Source: Asaia sp003994335 (GTDB lineage Bacteria; Pseudomonadota; Alphaproteobacteria; Acetobacterales; Acetobacteraceae). Taken from it: a stretch of DNA of 64,000 nt. The position numbers and the translations under genes were made by a program. Every line of letters begins with the position of its first letter. Within the stretch, counting starts at the first letter, position 1. Shown here one piece after another: positions 36,521 through 46,500 of this stretch. The notes beneath the pieces are model-generated. The model was not told the DNA's origin and did no database searches. It saw only the letters and a list, made by a program, of their open reading frames with translations. The stretch is taken from assembly GCF_037151175.1 (NCBI RefSeq), contig NZ_JBBCOR010000004.1, forward strand, positions 248,001 through 312,000, written 5' to 3'.

Positions 36521-37301
36521 AGGGCCAGCCGGCAGTCTGACAGAGCCACCCTCCCCAGAGCGCGAGAGCCAGACCGGGGCCGAAAGGAATTCTTTTCGAG
36601 GCGTTCAGGGATTGTCCTCTGACAAGGGCATTGAGCGCTGCTCCGGCCAAAGTTGCCAGCGCCGCAAAGAGTATGATTTCGGGCATGAGCATGGGGCCAA
36701 GCCACCCTCCTCCAGCGGCAAGCAGCTTGGCATCGCCTCCGCCCAGCCCGTCCCGGCCGCGCAGCCAGCGATAGAGCATGGCAATGGCGGCGAAAATCAT
36801 CCAGGCGAGAAGCGCTGTCAGGGCATGGATGTGAAAAACCGCCTTGCCTTGCAACGCGGCGAGTATGAGGCCCACGGCCAGTAAGGGCTGGGTGAGGGTA
36901 TCGGGCAGGGTCATGCTTCGGAAGTCGAGCGCTGCCAGCAGAAGCAGGACCCATCCGAATACACAGCCTTGAAGGATGGGTGACACAGGGGAGGCCACGA
37001 ACCCGTGGGCGTGGACGGCCAGATCCGCACTTCCCGCCACCGCCAGGGCCCCGAATTCGATGATGGGGTGGAATGGATCGATGGAGGCTGCGCATTGACG
37101 GCATTTGCCCTTTTGCAGGGCATAGCTCACCAGAGGCACCAATTCCCGCGCGCTCAACACCGCGTTGCAGACCGGGCAACGCGATCTTGTGAACCAGGGT
37201 GACCGGCCCTCAGGCAGGCGCCATGCCAGAACCCCCATGAAAGAGCCGATTACGGGCGACACGACCAGAAGCGAGGCGGAAACGGGCGGGAAATGGATCA
37301 T
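36513..37301 (-). CDS. gspO: Prepilin peptidase GspO
   Basis: A 262-residue membrane aspartic peptidase/methylase that cleaves the leaders of GspG, H, I, J and K. The N-terminal cytoplasmic loop carries two cysteine pairs (CPVC and CRQC). The catalytic aspartates are in LDFRSMTLPDTLT and GGGDAKLLAAG. Its presence makes the operon self-sufficient for pseudopilin processing. Confidence 0.92.
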   Translation of the reverse strand: MIHFPPVSASLLVVSPVIGSFMGVLAWRLPEGRSPWFTRSRCPVCNAVLSARELVPLVSYALQKGKCRQCAASIDPFHPIIEFGALAVAGSADLAVHAHGFVASPVSPILQGCVFGWVLLLLAALDFRSMTLPDTLTQPLLAVGLILAALQGKAVFHIHALTALLAWMIFAAIAMLYRWLRGRDGLGGGDAKLLAAGGGWLGPMLMPEIILFAALATLAGAALNALVRGQSLNASKRIPFGPGLALALWGGWLCQTAGWPFG

Positions 37302-37309
37302 GACCGGGC

Positions 37310-37756
37310 TCAGGGGTTGCAGATCATGGCAGCGCGATCGGTGGTGACGTTCCTGGCTCCGCCGGAGCAGAGATCGTAATCATGGCCAGGGCGCTCCGAA
37401 GGGGCACTATAGATATAGGGGTGATGCCAGGGGTCCTTGGGGTCTGTCCCATCCTTGAGATAGGGGCCGTTCCAGTTTTCCGCGCCTTGTGGCCGTTCGA
37501 TCAGGGCATGCAGCCCCTCTTCCGTGCTGGGATACCCCCCCATGTCCAACCGATAGAGATCGAGTACTTCGCCCAGACGCTGGATGGATTGATGGGCCAC
37601 GGAATTACGCGCGCCTCCGAGCTGCCTGAGCGCGGCCGGGGCCACGAGCCCGATCAGGAGCCCGAGGATCGCGATGACCACCAGCAATTCGAGCAGGGTG
37701 AAGCCCGCTTCATCGACACTGTGTGCGAGGGGGCGCTCATGGTTCTGCTGGGGCAT
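37310..37756 (-). CDS. gspG: Type II secretion major pseudopilin GspG
   Basis: A 148-residue major pseudopilin. The processing site and helix are EAGFTLLELLVVIAILGLLI, and the C-terminal half has the GspG-specific DMGGYPSTEEGLHALI, WNGPYLKDG and DPWHHPYIY. Two in-frame starts are possible: ATG 37756 (used here, leaving a promoter-sized gap) and ATG 37810. Neither has a strong ribosome-binding site. It is the first gene of the secretion operon. Confidence 0.92.
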   Translation of the reverse strand: MPQQNHERPLAHSVDEAGFTLLELLVVIAILGLLIGLVAPAALRQLGGARNSVAHQSIQRLGEVLDLYRLDMGGYPSTEEGLHALIERPQGAENWNGPYLKDGTDPKDPWHHPYIYSAPSERPGHDYDLCSGGARNVTTDRAAMICNP

Positions 37757-37851
37757 GGTTTTAGGCGTTCCGATCCCGGTTGATTGTGTTAGCGTATTGA
37801 AAAGGCGCATCAGAATCGATCCCGAAAAGAGATAAAGGAGGAAGGCGCATC

Positions 37852-38265
37852 ATGGCAGTCGCCTATGCCAGCTGCATGATCTTCGTCGCGTCGCTTTATC
37901 ATCTGCCGCCGCGCATCCTGCCCTCCATCCTCTCTGTCGAGCAGGGGCAGGTCGGGCTCGTGCATCACAATACCAACGGCACGGATGATCTGGGGCTCAT
38001 GCAGGTGAATACGCGCTGGGTTGAACCGATTGCCCGCTTCACCCATGTGGCGCCCGAGGTGGTCTATCGCAATCTTCTGTCCCGGCCCTGCTACAATATC
38101 AGCGCGGCGGGCGCGATCATGCGTCTCTATCTGAACGAAACGCATGGGGATCTGATGCGCGCCATCGGTAATTACCATTCCCATACTCTCGCCCTCAATC
38201 TTGCTTATCAGCAGCGCGTTCTCGGGTCGGCACGGCGCCTGTTCGAGCCCCCGCATCCCGGCTGA
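37852..38265 (+). CDS. Small lytic transglycosylase (SLT/VirB1-like)
   Basis: A 137-residue protein with a single lysozyme-like SLT domain. The catalytic glutamate is in ILSVEQGQVG, followed by the family motif GLMQVNTRW and a later AIGNYHS. It has a strong GGAGGAAGG site. No clear signal peptide is seen, so its route to the periplasm is uncertain. Divergent from gspG and tail-to-tail with lsdB, it may open local gaps in peptidoglycan for secretion-system assembly. That role is inferred from position. Confidence 0.82.
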   Translation: MAVAYASCMIFVASLYHLPPRILPSILSVEQGQVGLVHHNTNGTDDLGLMQVNTRWVEPIARFTHVAPEVVYRNLLSRPCYNISAAGAIMRLYLNETHGDLMRAIGNYHSHTLALNLAYQQRVLGSARRLFEPPHPG

Positions 38266-38270
38266 CGTTC

Positions 38271-39941
38271 TCAGGGGGCCAGTTCCGCCACGCGTAACCG
38301 ATCGATCGTGATCGCCGCCCTGTCTGCGGAAAGGCTGAGCCCCGTGCTGTGACTGTCAGGGAAAACCAGATCGGTCATGCGCACCTCACCTCCATTGGCG
38401 AAGACCTCGACCGAGCTGCGGTCGATCGCGACGTGCAGGGTCAGAACGCCCCGTTGCGGGGCGATGTGAGCGATGTGCACGGGACTGAAATCGGGAGAGA
38501 AATCTGTTCGGCCCGAATGACTGCGATCCAGCGTCAGAAGCTGATTTCCGAAATCATAGCGGAGCGTCGTGCCTTCATGCCCGTCATCGGAACGGCGCAG
38601 AATCAGCTCCGCTACGCCCTCTTTTTCGCTGCGCAGCATCAGGCTGATATCCTGTACCCTCTGCTTCATGCCGATCTGCATCGTTTCGCCCGGGGCGATA
38701 ACGCGGCTCGGAAAGGCGCGTGGCGCGTGGGACTGGACGAGGCGCGCATAGTCCGGCACCGGCGCCTGCAGCAGGACGGGCTGTCCTGCGCGGGTTTCGA
38801 GGCTCAGACAGACTGGCAGGGACATCTGGCCGCGCCACGGGAAGCTTGGCAGGCGGTCGGCATAAGCCCAGTTGTTCATCCAGCTGACAAGACAGCGCGC
38901 GCCGTCTTTTGTATTGGCCAGGCGAATGGCCGCGTAGTTATCGGCGCCATGATCAAGCCAGTGATAGGCGGAGGGGTCTGCGCCTCGCGGTGGCAGGTCA
39001 TCAGCCGTGAAATGCGTTCCGTCGAAATGGCCGATGAAATATTGAACGCCTGAGCCCCCGGCGATGCTCCACGGATTGACACTGACGATCATGATCCAGC
39101 GCATGTCGCGGGTCCGGCCGTCCAAAGGCAGGGGAATGAGCACCGGCATTTCCCACAACATACCCGGCTTGCGATAACCATTGGGCTGGAAGTCGCTCAG
39201 AAAATCCCAATGGATCAGATCTTTCGAGCGATAGAGTTTTACGACCTGCGCATCGGCGACGACCGTCGTCATGACCCAGTACTGGCCAGGCGCGTACCAG
39301 ATCACGGATGGATCGCGGAACTGTTTTGAGTCCGGGTTCAGGGTAAGGACGGGATTGCGGTCATGAGGCTCGAAATGCCCGCCCTGATCGCGGCTGATCG
39401 CCAGGGATTGGGCCTGCGTTCCATCCGGGTGGTTCGGGTCGCGGTTGAAAACAGTGGTGTAGAGCGCGAGCAGCGCCGGTTTGCCGGGAGTGCCCAGTCC
39501 GGACCGGTTGCGCTCATCGAGTACGACCGAACCCGAGAAGATATCGCGACCGGGGGAGGCGGGCAGCGCCACTTTCTGCTCCTGCCAATGCAACAGGTCG
39601 CGGCTTGTGGCGTGCCCCCATGAGGTATGACCCCAGACCATCCCCGCCGGATTATACTGGTAATAAAGATGCCAGAGCCCGTTGAGCAGGATGGGACCGT
39701 TCGGATCGTTCATCCAGTGCGCAGCCGGGCTGTAACGCAGGGCAGGGCGCCACTGTGCCGTCTCGGTTTGGGCAGCAGCAGGCGCGGCATGGGCGCCGGA
39801 GAAGGATCCGCTGCCAAGGCTGGAAAAGAAGGGAGCACAGGCGAGAAGAAGCGGAGGAACACGCCTCCTGAATCTTCGTGTCTTGGCAGAAGCTCGGATC
39901 GTATCGAGGAGGAGAAGAAAGCCGTTCACTCGGGGCTGCAT
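38271..39941 (-). CDS. lsdB: Exo-levanase (GH32)
   Basis: A 556-residue secreted GH32 fructan hydrolase. The catalytic triad is visible: nucleophile D79 in WMNDPNG, D210 in FRDPSVIW, and acid/base E264 in LWEMPVL (WEMP here, not the common WECP). A C-terminal beta-sandwich domain follows. I chose the ATG at 39941 because AAGGTG lies five bases upstream; an ATG 15 bases earlier has no such site. The leader is long, about 55 residues, ending near SGAHAAPA. It follows lsdA on the same strand with a strong hairpin between them, as in Gluconacetobacter diazotrophicus. It releases fructose from levan. Confidence 0.93.
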   Translation of the reverse strand: MQPRVNGFLLLLDTIRASAKTRRFRRRVPPLLLACAPFFSSLGSGSFSGAHAAPAAAQTETAQWRPALRYSPAAHWMNDPNGPILLNGLWHLYYQYNPAGMVWGHTSWGHATSRDLLHWQEQKVALPASPGRDIFSGSVVLDERNRSGLGTPGKPALLALYTTVFNRDPNHPDGTQAQSLAISRDQGGHFEPHDRNPVLTLNPDSKQFRDPSVIWYAPGQYWVMTTVVADAQVVKLYRSKDLIHWDFLSDFQPNGYRKPGMLWEMPVLIPLPLDGRTRDMRWIMIVSVNPWSIAGGSGVQYFIGHFDGTHFTADDLPPRGADPSAYHWLDHGADNYAAIRLANTKDGARCLVSWMNNWAYADRLPSFPWRGQMSLPVCLSLETRAGQPVLLQAPVPDYARLVQSHAPRAFPSRVIAPGETMQIGMKQRVQDISLMLRSEKEGVAELILRRSDDGHEGTTLRYDFGNQLLTLDRSHSGRTDFSPDFSPVHIAHIAPQRGVLTLHVAIDRSSVEVFANGGEVRMTDLVFPDSHSTGLSLSADRAAITIDRLRVAELAP

Positions 39942-40018
39942 CGTCACCTTCAGCATGGGCGTGGCGGTCTGATGTCATATGTCCCTGAGGGCCGCAATCC
40001 GGGCGGTTCAGGGCTCGT

Positions 40019-40106
40019 GTCCAGGGAACGCAAGCGGCCCGCCGGATAAGTCCGACGAACCGCTCTTGTCCCTGTGGTTGGTGTTGCCGCCGGCAACCAG
40101 CAAGGG
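40019..40106 (-). terminator. Two hairpins in the lsdA-lsdB gap
   Basis: Between these genes lie a perfect inverted repeat (GTTGCC/GGCAAC, 40083-40097) and a long imperfect hairpin (about 40019-40076, with arms containing CAAGCGG and CCGCTCTTG around CGGA-TAAG-TCCG). No U-tract follows. They may act as a partial terminator or RNA stabiliser that sets less lsdB than lsdA. Confidence 0.45.
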
Positions 40107-41846
40107 TTACTGGCTGGTTTTCAGGAAGGACTGCATGCGGGCATTGGTATCGGCCCCGAATGCCGTTCTCTGGCTGATAAGATCCTGAATGAAACCAACG
40201 ATGTTGATATCAGCGCGGTTCGCGGAGATATCGCCATAGCCGCCAAGTCCGTTATCCCCATAGCGCGTGTCCACGATGGAGGCATCGCCACGGATGCGGA
40301 CTTTGACCGTTGGAGAGAGCGCGCCGCCACGACGCCCCTCGACCGTATCGATGAAGGATTCGACCAGGCCATCGGGCATCACGTAATGCGAGTAGGACTG
40401 GAAGGCGCGGGGGTTCTGGTTCGGGTTCGCGTCATAATCGGTGCCCGCTGCCTCATTCAGATCGGTCGGATTGCCGAGCATGAGACCACTGCCGTAATTC
40501 ATGGGCTGGAAATCGCTGCGAATACCATTGCCCACGAAGCCATAGACGCCATCAGGTCCATCGACACCGGCCGCATAAGTCGTACGATGGCTGATGGTGA
40601 AGATGTAGTACTTGCCGTCCTTGATATACATCTGGGGACGTTCGGTCTGGTCGTTCACGCAATTGGCCGAGATGAGCGGGGGCAGGAATTTCCATTTGGA
40701 AAGGGAGGAATCCTGCGCCACGGCGAGGCCGATCGCGGCCTTCTGGTAATAGGCGCCGCTATCGAGAACCTGCTGCACCGTCTCTGCATGCGGGTCATTG
40801 GCACGATAGCCGAGATCTTCAGCCGTGCAATTGGCTACACCGCGCTGACCGGCCGTATTGCCCTCGAACACCATGTAGTTCACGCCAGGATGCTGCGGAT
40901 CCTCGAAGGTGAACGGGTCACGGAAGTTGTAATAGGGGTTCTGCGCGCCATTCTGATAGAGCACGCCATCGGGGCGCAGCAGCGGGGTATGCTTCGTGAA
41001 GCCCGTGAACCACACGTGCGTGAAATCGGCGTGGATCTGGCCAAGGCTCTGAGTGATCACAGCCTGGGAGGGCGTGATGTCCTGACCTGAAGCGTCACGA
41101 TTGAACGCCATATCCGTGTAGAACAGCGAGACCTGGTTGCTCGTCGGATCGAGCAGACGCATCGAGCCCGACCATTCTGCGGTGATCGTGTAGGTCGTGC
41201 CGGCGAAGACCTGCTCTTGTGCGCCTTCGGGGATCAGGTGACCGCCATAGATCCAGCCACCATTGACTGGACGCTGGCTCGCCGGGATACCTGCGCGACG
41301 ATAGAAATAGCCGATGCGGGCATGGGTATGACGGTCGTCGAAGCCGTATCCCGCATTCTTGTCGGCGGTGAGACAGAAAATGACTTCCCAGCCATTATAG
41401 CTGAACTGATTGGCCTTCTTGTCGATGAGCGTCCACGTGTCCCAGACCCAGACATCGGGGTTGGTAGCCGGGAAATCCGCGGGAACATTCGGCATTACAA
41501 GCTGACCCGGCAGCGAGTTCTGGCCTGCTCCGACGGAGGTGTCCGAATGCGCTTTTATCTGCATGGCATCCGCACGCGTCCACTTTGCGGTGAAGCTGTC
41601 CTGAGGATCATAGGCCTGCTGGCTGTGAATCGTCGGGAGTGGGAAACCAGGCACGCCGTTGAGCGAACTCCCAGGGAAGATCCGTCCGCCATGGGGCATC
41701 ATGCCCGGATGGGGCGATACGCGCAGGGATTCACGCAGTGCCTGCGGGCTGATCTGGGCGGACGCATTCTGTCCAGCAAAGGTTGCGACCACAGAACCGG
41801 CCAGCAACAGATTGAACACAGACTTTGTTCTGGATTTGTTCAGCAT
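40107..41846 (-). CDS. lsdA: Levansucrase (GH68)
   Basis: A 579-residue secreted sucrose 6-fructosyltransferase that makes levan and fructo-oligosaccharides. The signal peptide ends at ASA-30 before Gln31. The catalytic residues are D136 (VWDTW), D310 (FRDPF) and E402 (TERPQ). Cysteines C340 and C396 match the disulfide of G. diazotrophicus LsdA, which has the same residues one position earlier. A strong GAGGGTGAC precedes the ATG. In G. diazotrophicus this enzyme leaves the periplasm by type II secretion, and the full secretion operon is next door here. Confidence 0.96.
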   Translation of the reverse strand: MLNKSRTKSVFNLLLAGSVVATFAGQNASAQISPQALRESLRVSPHPGMMPHGGRIFPGSSLNGVPGFPLPTIHSQQAYDPQDSFTAKWTRADAMQIKAHSDTSVGAGQNSLPGQLVMPNVPADFPATNPDVWVWDTWTLIDKKANQFSYNGWEVIFCLTADKNAGYGFDDRHTHARIGYFYRRAGIPASQRPVNGGWIYGGHLIPEGAQEQVFAGTTYTITAEWSGSMRLLDPTSNQVSLFYTDMAFNRDASGQDITPSQAVITQSLGQIHADFTHVWFTGFTKHTPLLRPDGVLYQNGAQNPYYNFRDPFTFEDPQHPGVNYMVFEGNTAGQRGVANCTAEDLGYRANDPHAETVQQVLDSGAYYQKAAIGLAVAQDSSLSKWKFLPPLISANCVNDQTERPQMYIKDGKYYIFTISHRTTYAAGVDGPDGVYGFVGNGIRSDFQPMNYGSGLMLGNPTDLNEAAGTDYDANPNQNPRAFQSYSHYVMPDGLVESFIDTVEGRRGGALSPTVKVRIRGDASIVDTRYGDNGLGGYGDISANRADINIVGFIQDLISQRTAFGADTNARMQSFLKTSQ

Positions 41847-42276
41847 GTCACCCTCGATTGGTTAAGTCTCTCTGCCCAAGCGTTCTGCGACGTCGCAATC
41901 GAGGCAGGAATAATTTCCCACCGTGATTATGGGCCAAGGCCGATCATCGCTCGAGGACTTGATCACGAATCCGTTATGAGAGTCAATCGCACTTTAACGA
42001 CAGTTTAATGGCAGAAAAGAGACGGCTTAAAGGCTCAAATCTGGCGCCCTGACACTACGATGGTATTTGGATGATATTATCTCTATTTACTTGGGGTAAG
42101 ATAATATTTTTCATGAATATGAAGCGTATAAATTGTGACGATACGCCATCATTCCCGTTATAAAATGATACCCATCAAGATCTATGTAGGGATATGAACA
42201 CCCCTCTCGGGAATTTTGCGAAGTGCGATGACAAAGGGAGGCGCTTTACCAGGGAAGTGCCGGGTTCCTCGATGCC
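41847..42276. promoter_or_regulatory. lsdA upstream region with a perfect 9-base inverted repeat
   Basis: This 430-base AT-rich gap precedes lsdA and holds no supported gene. At 42074-42082 and 42099-42107, ATATTATCT and AGATAATAT form a perfect inverted repeat with a 16-base spacer, followed on the plus strand by TTTTT. It could be an operator or a weak terminator. No clear promoter was assigned. Confidence 0.4.
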
Positions 42277-43191
42277 TCAGGTCAATGGCGTTTCGACGCC
42301 ATGGTCGATCGATTTCGCGAGTTTGATGAAGGCCCGGAGATAGGCGATGGCCTCATCATGTTCCCGATGGCCGAGGAAGATCTGCTTCGCAAGTCCATGT
42401 TCTCCGAGACGCACGGGATGAAGGGAAAACTGCTCTCGATGCTCCTCGACCAGCCAGCGCGGCAGCACGGCTACGCCGCGTCCATGAGCCACCATCAGCA
42501 GCATGATATCCGTGGTTTCGATCGGTCTGTGCGCTTGCGGCGTGATTCCGGCCGGGTGCAGGAACTGGGTGTAAATATCCAGACGCTCGATCGGTACGGG
42601 GTAGGTGATCAGAGTTTCGGATGCGATCTGTTCCGCAGAAACCCATTTCTGCCCACGCAGCGGGTGATCGGGCCCGACGACCAGTACCAGTTCGTAGTCG
42701 AATACAGGGGTGAAACGCAGCCCTTCCTCGTACAGGGGGTCCGGGGTGACGAGCAGATCGATATCATGCCCCAACAGCGCGCCCAGTCCGCCGAACTGGA
42801 ATTTCTGACGCACATCCACATCGACATCGGGCCAGAGATCGAGATAGGGCGCCACCACTCGCAGGAGCCACTGATAGCAGGGATGGCACTCCATACCGAT
42901 ACGCAGCTTGCCACGTGCGCCAAGGGCGACCTGCCTGATACGCTCTTCAGCCAGAGTAAATTGCGGCAGAACGCGTCGGGCAAGCGTCAGGAGCGCCGTT
43001 CCCGCAGGTGTGAGGACCAGCTTTCTGCCTTCACGTCGCCAGATCTCCACCCCGAGCGCGCGCTCCAGCTTGCGAATGGCGTGACTCAGGGCGGGTTGGG
43101 TGAGGTTCAGCCGCGCGGCCGCCTTCGTGAGCGAACCCTCGCGCGCCACTTCATCAATGATCTTCAGGTGATCGCGATCAAGCTGGCTCAT
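42277..43191 (-). CDS. metR: MetR-type LysR regulator
   Basis: A 304-residue LysR protein. The helix-turn-helix covers about residues 15-55 (LTQPALSHAIRKLERALG). The effector domain shares MetR hallmarks: IGMECHPCYQWL, IDLLVTPDPLYEEGL, VFDYELVLVVGPDHPL and ASETLITYPV. I chose ATG 43191 because AGGA lies seven bases upstream; the ATG at 43206 has no such site. MetR responds to homocysteine and activates methionine genes. A one-mismatch MetR site lies before mesX in this window. Its location between levan and adhesin genes is otherwise unexplained. Confidence 0.8.
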   Translation of the reverse strand: MSQLDRDHLKIIDEVAREGSLTKAAARLNLTQPALSHAIRKLERALGVEIWRREGRKLVLTPAGTALLTLARRVLPQFTLAEERIRQVALGARGKLRIGMECHPCYQWLLRVVAPYLDLWPDVDVDVRQKFQFGGLGALLGHDIDLLVTPDPLYEEGLRFTPVFDYELVLVVGPDHPLRGQKWVSAEQIASETLITYPVPIERLDIYTQFLHPAGITPQAHRPIETTDIMLLMVAHGRGVAVLPRWLVEEHREQFSLHPVRLGEHGLAKQIFLGHREHDEAIAYLRAFIKLAKSIDHGVETPLT

Positions 43192-43533
43192 AAATGGTCC
43201 TGACATAAGAGATTTTCATGCTGAGCCAGCAGGATATCAGCAATGTTCATGGAAGCAATCTCGTCATTGGCTGCATCCTGGACGCAGGGCGCAGTATGGC
43301 CGGGCGCAGTATGGCCGGGCGCAGTATGATTGAGAGCGCAAGAGGGTGGACGTTATCTCCGCCGGTCACGATCGTGTGGGGAGCTTGTCGGATCACGCGG
43401 GCACCTGCATGCGAGATCGAGGATCGCAGGGGATGATCCATGAGGGGGATGGGCAGCTTGAGATAACCTTCCAATCGGTCCTGCAGACCTGTTCCCGCCC
43501 GGTAGGGTTGACCGGGCGGGTGACAGTCATGGA
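43192..43533. repeat. Gap with a triple 15-base tandem repeat
   Basis: This 342-base gap has no supported gene. GGGCGCAGTATGGCC occurs at 43287-43301 and 43302-43316, with a third copy diverging at the end (43317-43331). Copy number could vary by slippage. A terminator for the next operon lies at 43494-43520. Confidence 0.6.
43494..43520 (-). terminator. Strong hairpin after the AIDA-Hint gene
   Basis: CCCGCCCGGT and ACCGGGCGGG form a perfect ten-base-pair stem with a seven-base loop, 13 bases past the stop codon. There is no U-tract, but its strength suggests a terminator. Confidence 0.5.
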
Positions 43534-46500
43534 TCAAGCCTGCGCGACTCTGATGCCCGGCGCGTCGGCAGCGATGATCGCATGATCGTCTGTGTCATCA
43601 TCGAGCAGATAAGGCCCGCAAGCAGCAACCTCGATACTCAGGATTCCCATGCTATCCGGGTCACGCCTGCCGAGCGCGAGCTGTCCAGCACCTGTGGTCC
43701 AGCGCAGGGAGGATTCATCGGCCGCGTACCATCCCTCCTGCGGGAGAGACTGGAGATGGGATGAAATCTGCTTCTGGCTCGCGGCGTCGAACAGGGAGAT
43801 TTCTCCGATCAGAAGTCCCAGCATGCGTCTGTCATCACAGAATGGACCGATCGTATCGCTCGGCCTTGATGCCCGCGAGCAAAGGGTCAGTCGCTCTACG
43901 CCCGCAGGTACTCGGAAGACGTGTCGGCGTTCAATGACCCGCATTGCCTCGATCTTCTCGCCCGAAGGGGTGAGCAGATGAAATGCGGGGTCATCGGTCA
44001 TGGGAGGCAGAGAGGTCGGCGGTTCACCGTCCCGGCCCAGGATCTGCCGATATATTGGCTCGACAAACGCCCGGGACGTCTCGATCGGGGCGGCAGCGTC
44101 AAGCGCCCAGCTTTTCGGACGGAAAACGTCGCCAACGCGGATGACATTTCCCTCCCGGCGGTAGGCAGCCTGGTGGAAACTCGCGCGATTGCCGGTGTCG
44201 AGATAGCTCTCTGTCAGCAGACCATTGGCCGAGATCACCGCGTGTTCTTCGGTCTCGATATGGAAATACTCGAACTCCGCGATGGAGGTGTCATAAAAGA
44301 TCGTCCGCCCATTCACGAGCATCCGGACGGGTACGAAACAGCCATTGAGAAAGAGACAGTGCTCGGCCGTGATGAGCAGATCCTGATTGGGAACGTTTTC
44401 CGCAATGGCATCCTTGCGGATACGTACCGGATATCCTGCCATATCGGGCTTGCATTCGTGACTCACGCGATGATGGCGTGAGCCGATCCAGCTCAGCGAG
44501 GCCACACCCTGCACCCCGTCACGCCAGACATGCACCAGATCGCCGACACTCAGTGTCTCCACCGCTGCCGGGCCATTCGGGGTGCTGATCAGCGATCCGG
44601 CCAGGAAGCAGACGAGAAGCAGATATCCCGAACCGCTCGGCTCTTCGATGAAGGCGCCGCCTTGCCCGTTATAGTCGCTATTGGCCAGTGTGACCGTGGC
44701 GACGGCCTTGCCAGCGCTGAGGACGGTCAGCGTGTTGCCCACGACCGTAGTGCTGTAGGCGTCGTTGCCCGCCGTCAACTCGGGGAAATAGAGATAGCTG
44801 CCCGATTGGAGAGAGGCGTTCATGACGCGGGTGAGGGTTTCATTGGAGAGTGAGCCATCAACGACCAGCGTCCCGCCGGACTGGACCGTCACTCTGCTGA
44901 GGGTGGTGCCGCTCGCGACCGCACTGCCGCCCGCTGAAACGATGACATCGCCCAGAAGCTTCCCTGCCGAAGAGGCGATGGTCACATTTGTGGCGATCCC
45001 CCCGGAGGAGACATAGACATTCCCACCTGAGAGGGTGAGGTTGGAGAGTACGTTGCCGCCCTGCGGGCGCAGCATGGCGATCGCACTGCCACCCTGGAGA
45101 ACGGTAACGACTCCTCCCGGATTGGCGAGGCTGTTGATGATCGTGCCCCCGGCGCTGACATTGACGACACCGCCGCTATTGATGGCCCAGTCGACGGCCA
45201 CGCCGCCATTGATATTGGCACTTCCGCTGGCATCGACCAGCGCGCCATACGCCGTCCCCCCATTGACGTTGAGTTCACCCTGCGCTCCGACATAGCTGCT
45301 CGTCGCAGACCCGCCCATGACAACCTGAATGCCGTAGCGACCGATCTGCGTAGCGTTGGCCATACCTCCGGCCAGAACATTCTCGACACCGCAAGTATTG
45401 GTATCTGAGCCGGTCAGGACCGTTTTCGAGGTTGTGCCTCCTGCTGCAACATTCAGGATCGCGGCTTTGCCTGACACCGTGGCATTCTGGATGACACTCC
45501 CCGAACTGGTGAAGACCGTCACACTGGTCGTGATCGCGATGTTCGAGGTCACGTTGCCCGAGCCGACGAGGCTGGCACTCGCTCCCTGAAGGAAGGTGAC
45601 ATTTGCCAGATCAGTCGAATGGGTGGTCGAGAGTGTCGCCCCCGCGCTGAAGGTTGCGCTCGCACCGGGGGCGACAGTGATGTCGGTTACTGTGCCGCCC
45701 TTGGAGACATAGAGGGCACCCGCATTACCGCCAGACGTGCCGCTGATCGTTAAATTGGAGGCAGCCCCCCCGTTGAGGATAACGGCTGACCCTCCGTGAT
45801 CCAGCGTGAGGCCTGATGCGATACCCCCATTGCTGACGGTCTCCACCCCGCCGTTACGCACGATCGTGCCGATCGACTTGCCCCCGGCCAGCAGGATTTC
45901 CTGACCATAGCTGTCAATGATATTGCCGTTGGCAACGGCGCCGTTAGAGAGGGTGATGGTTCCGATGCCATCGGGTTGCAGAAAGCCTCCGGCGGAGCCG
46001 GTAGCCGTGACTCCCGAGAGAACGCCTCCCGATCCGGCAGTGATCGAAGCCGCCAATCCGGATACGACGCCACCCGACATCAGACCGCCTGCGGCAATCG
46101 TGACATTGGCGCTGGTCGTGACCGTCGTATTGAGCGCGGTCCCGCCCGAAGACAGGGTCTGGACGCCGCCTGAAGAGACCACCGTATCGCGCGCAACACC
46201 TGGACCGGTCACTTCCTGCCTGCCACCGGCAAGAAGCGTCATCGATTGCGTAATACCGCTATTGGTAATGACGGTGCCGCTGCCACTGGCGCTGGCAAAA
46301 GCGCCAGTATCGACGATGGGGTTGTAGGCGGCGCCTCCGCTGATACCCAATGTGCCCCCTGCCTGTACATGGGCCGCATCGAGCGTCCCTCCGGTCTGCT
46401 GGATCGTGCCGCCCGAAAGGATCGTTGCAGATGTGGTAATCCCGCCCGCAAGGGAAAACCTGCCTCCATTGCCGATGACCGGCAGAACGGCAGAGGCCCC

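Noticed and set aside
43287..43331. Short repeats as a CRISPR array
   Set aside because: Copies are directly adjacent without spacers and no cas gene is present.
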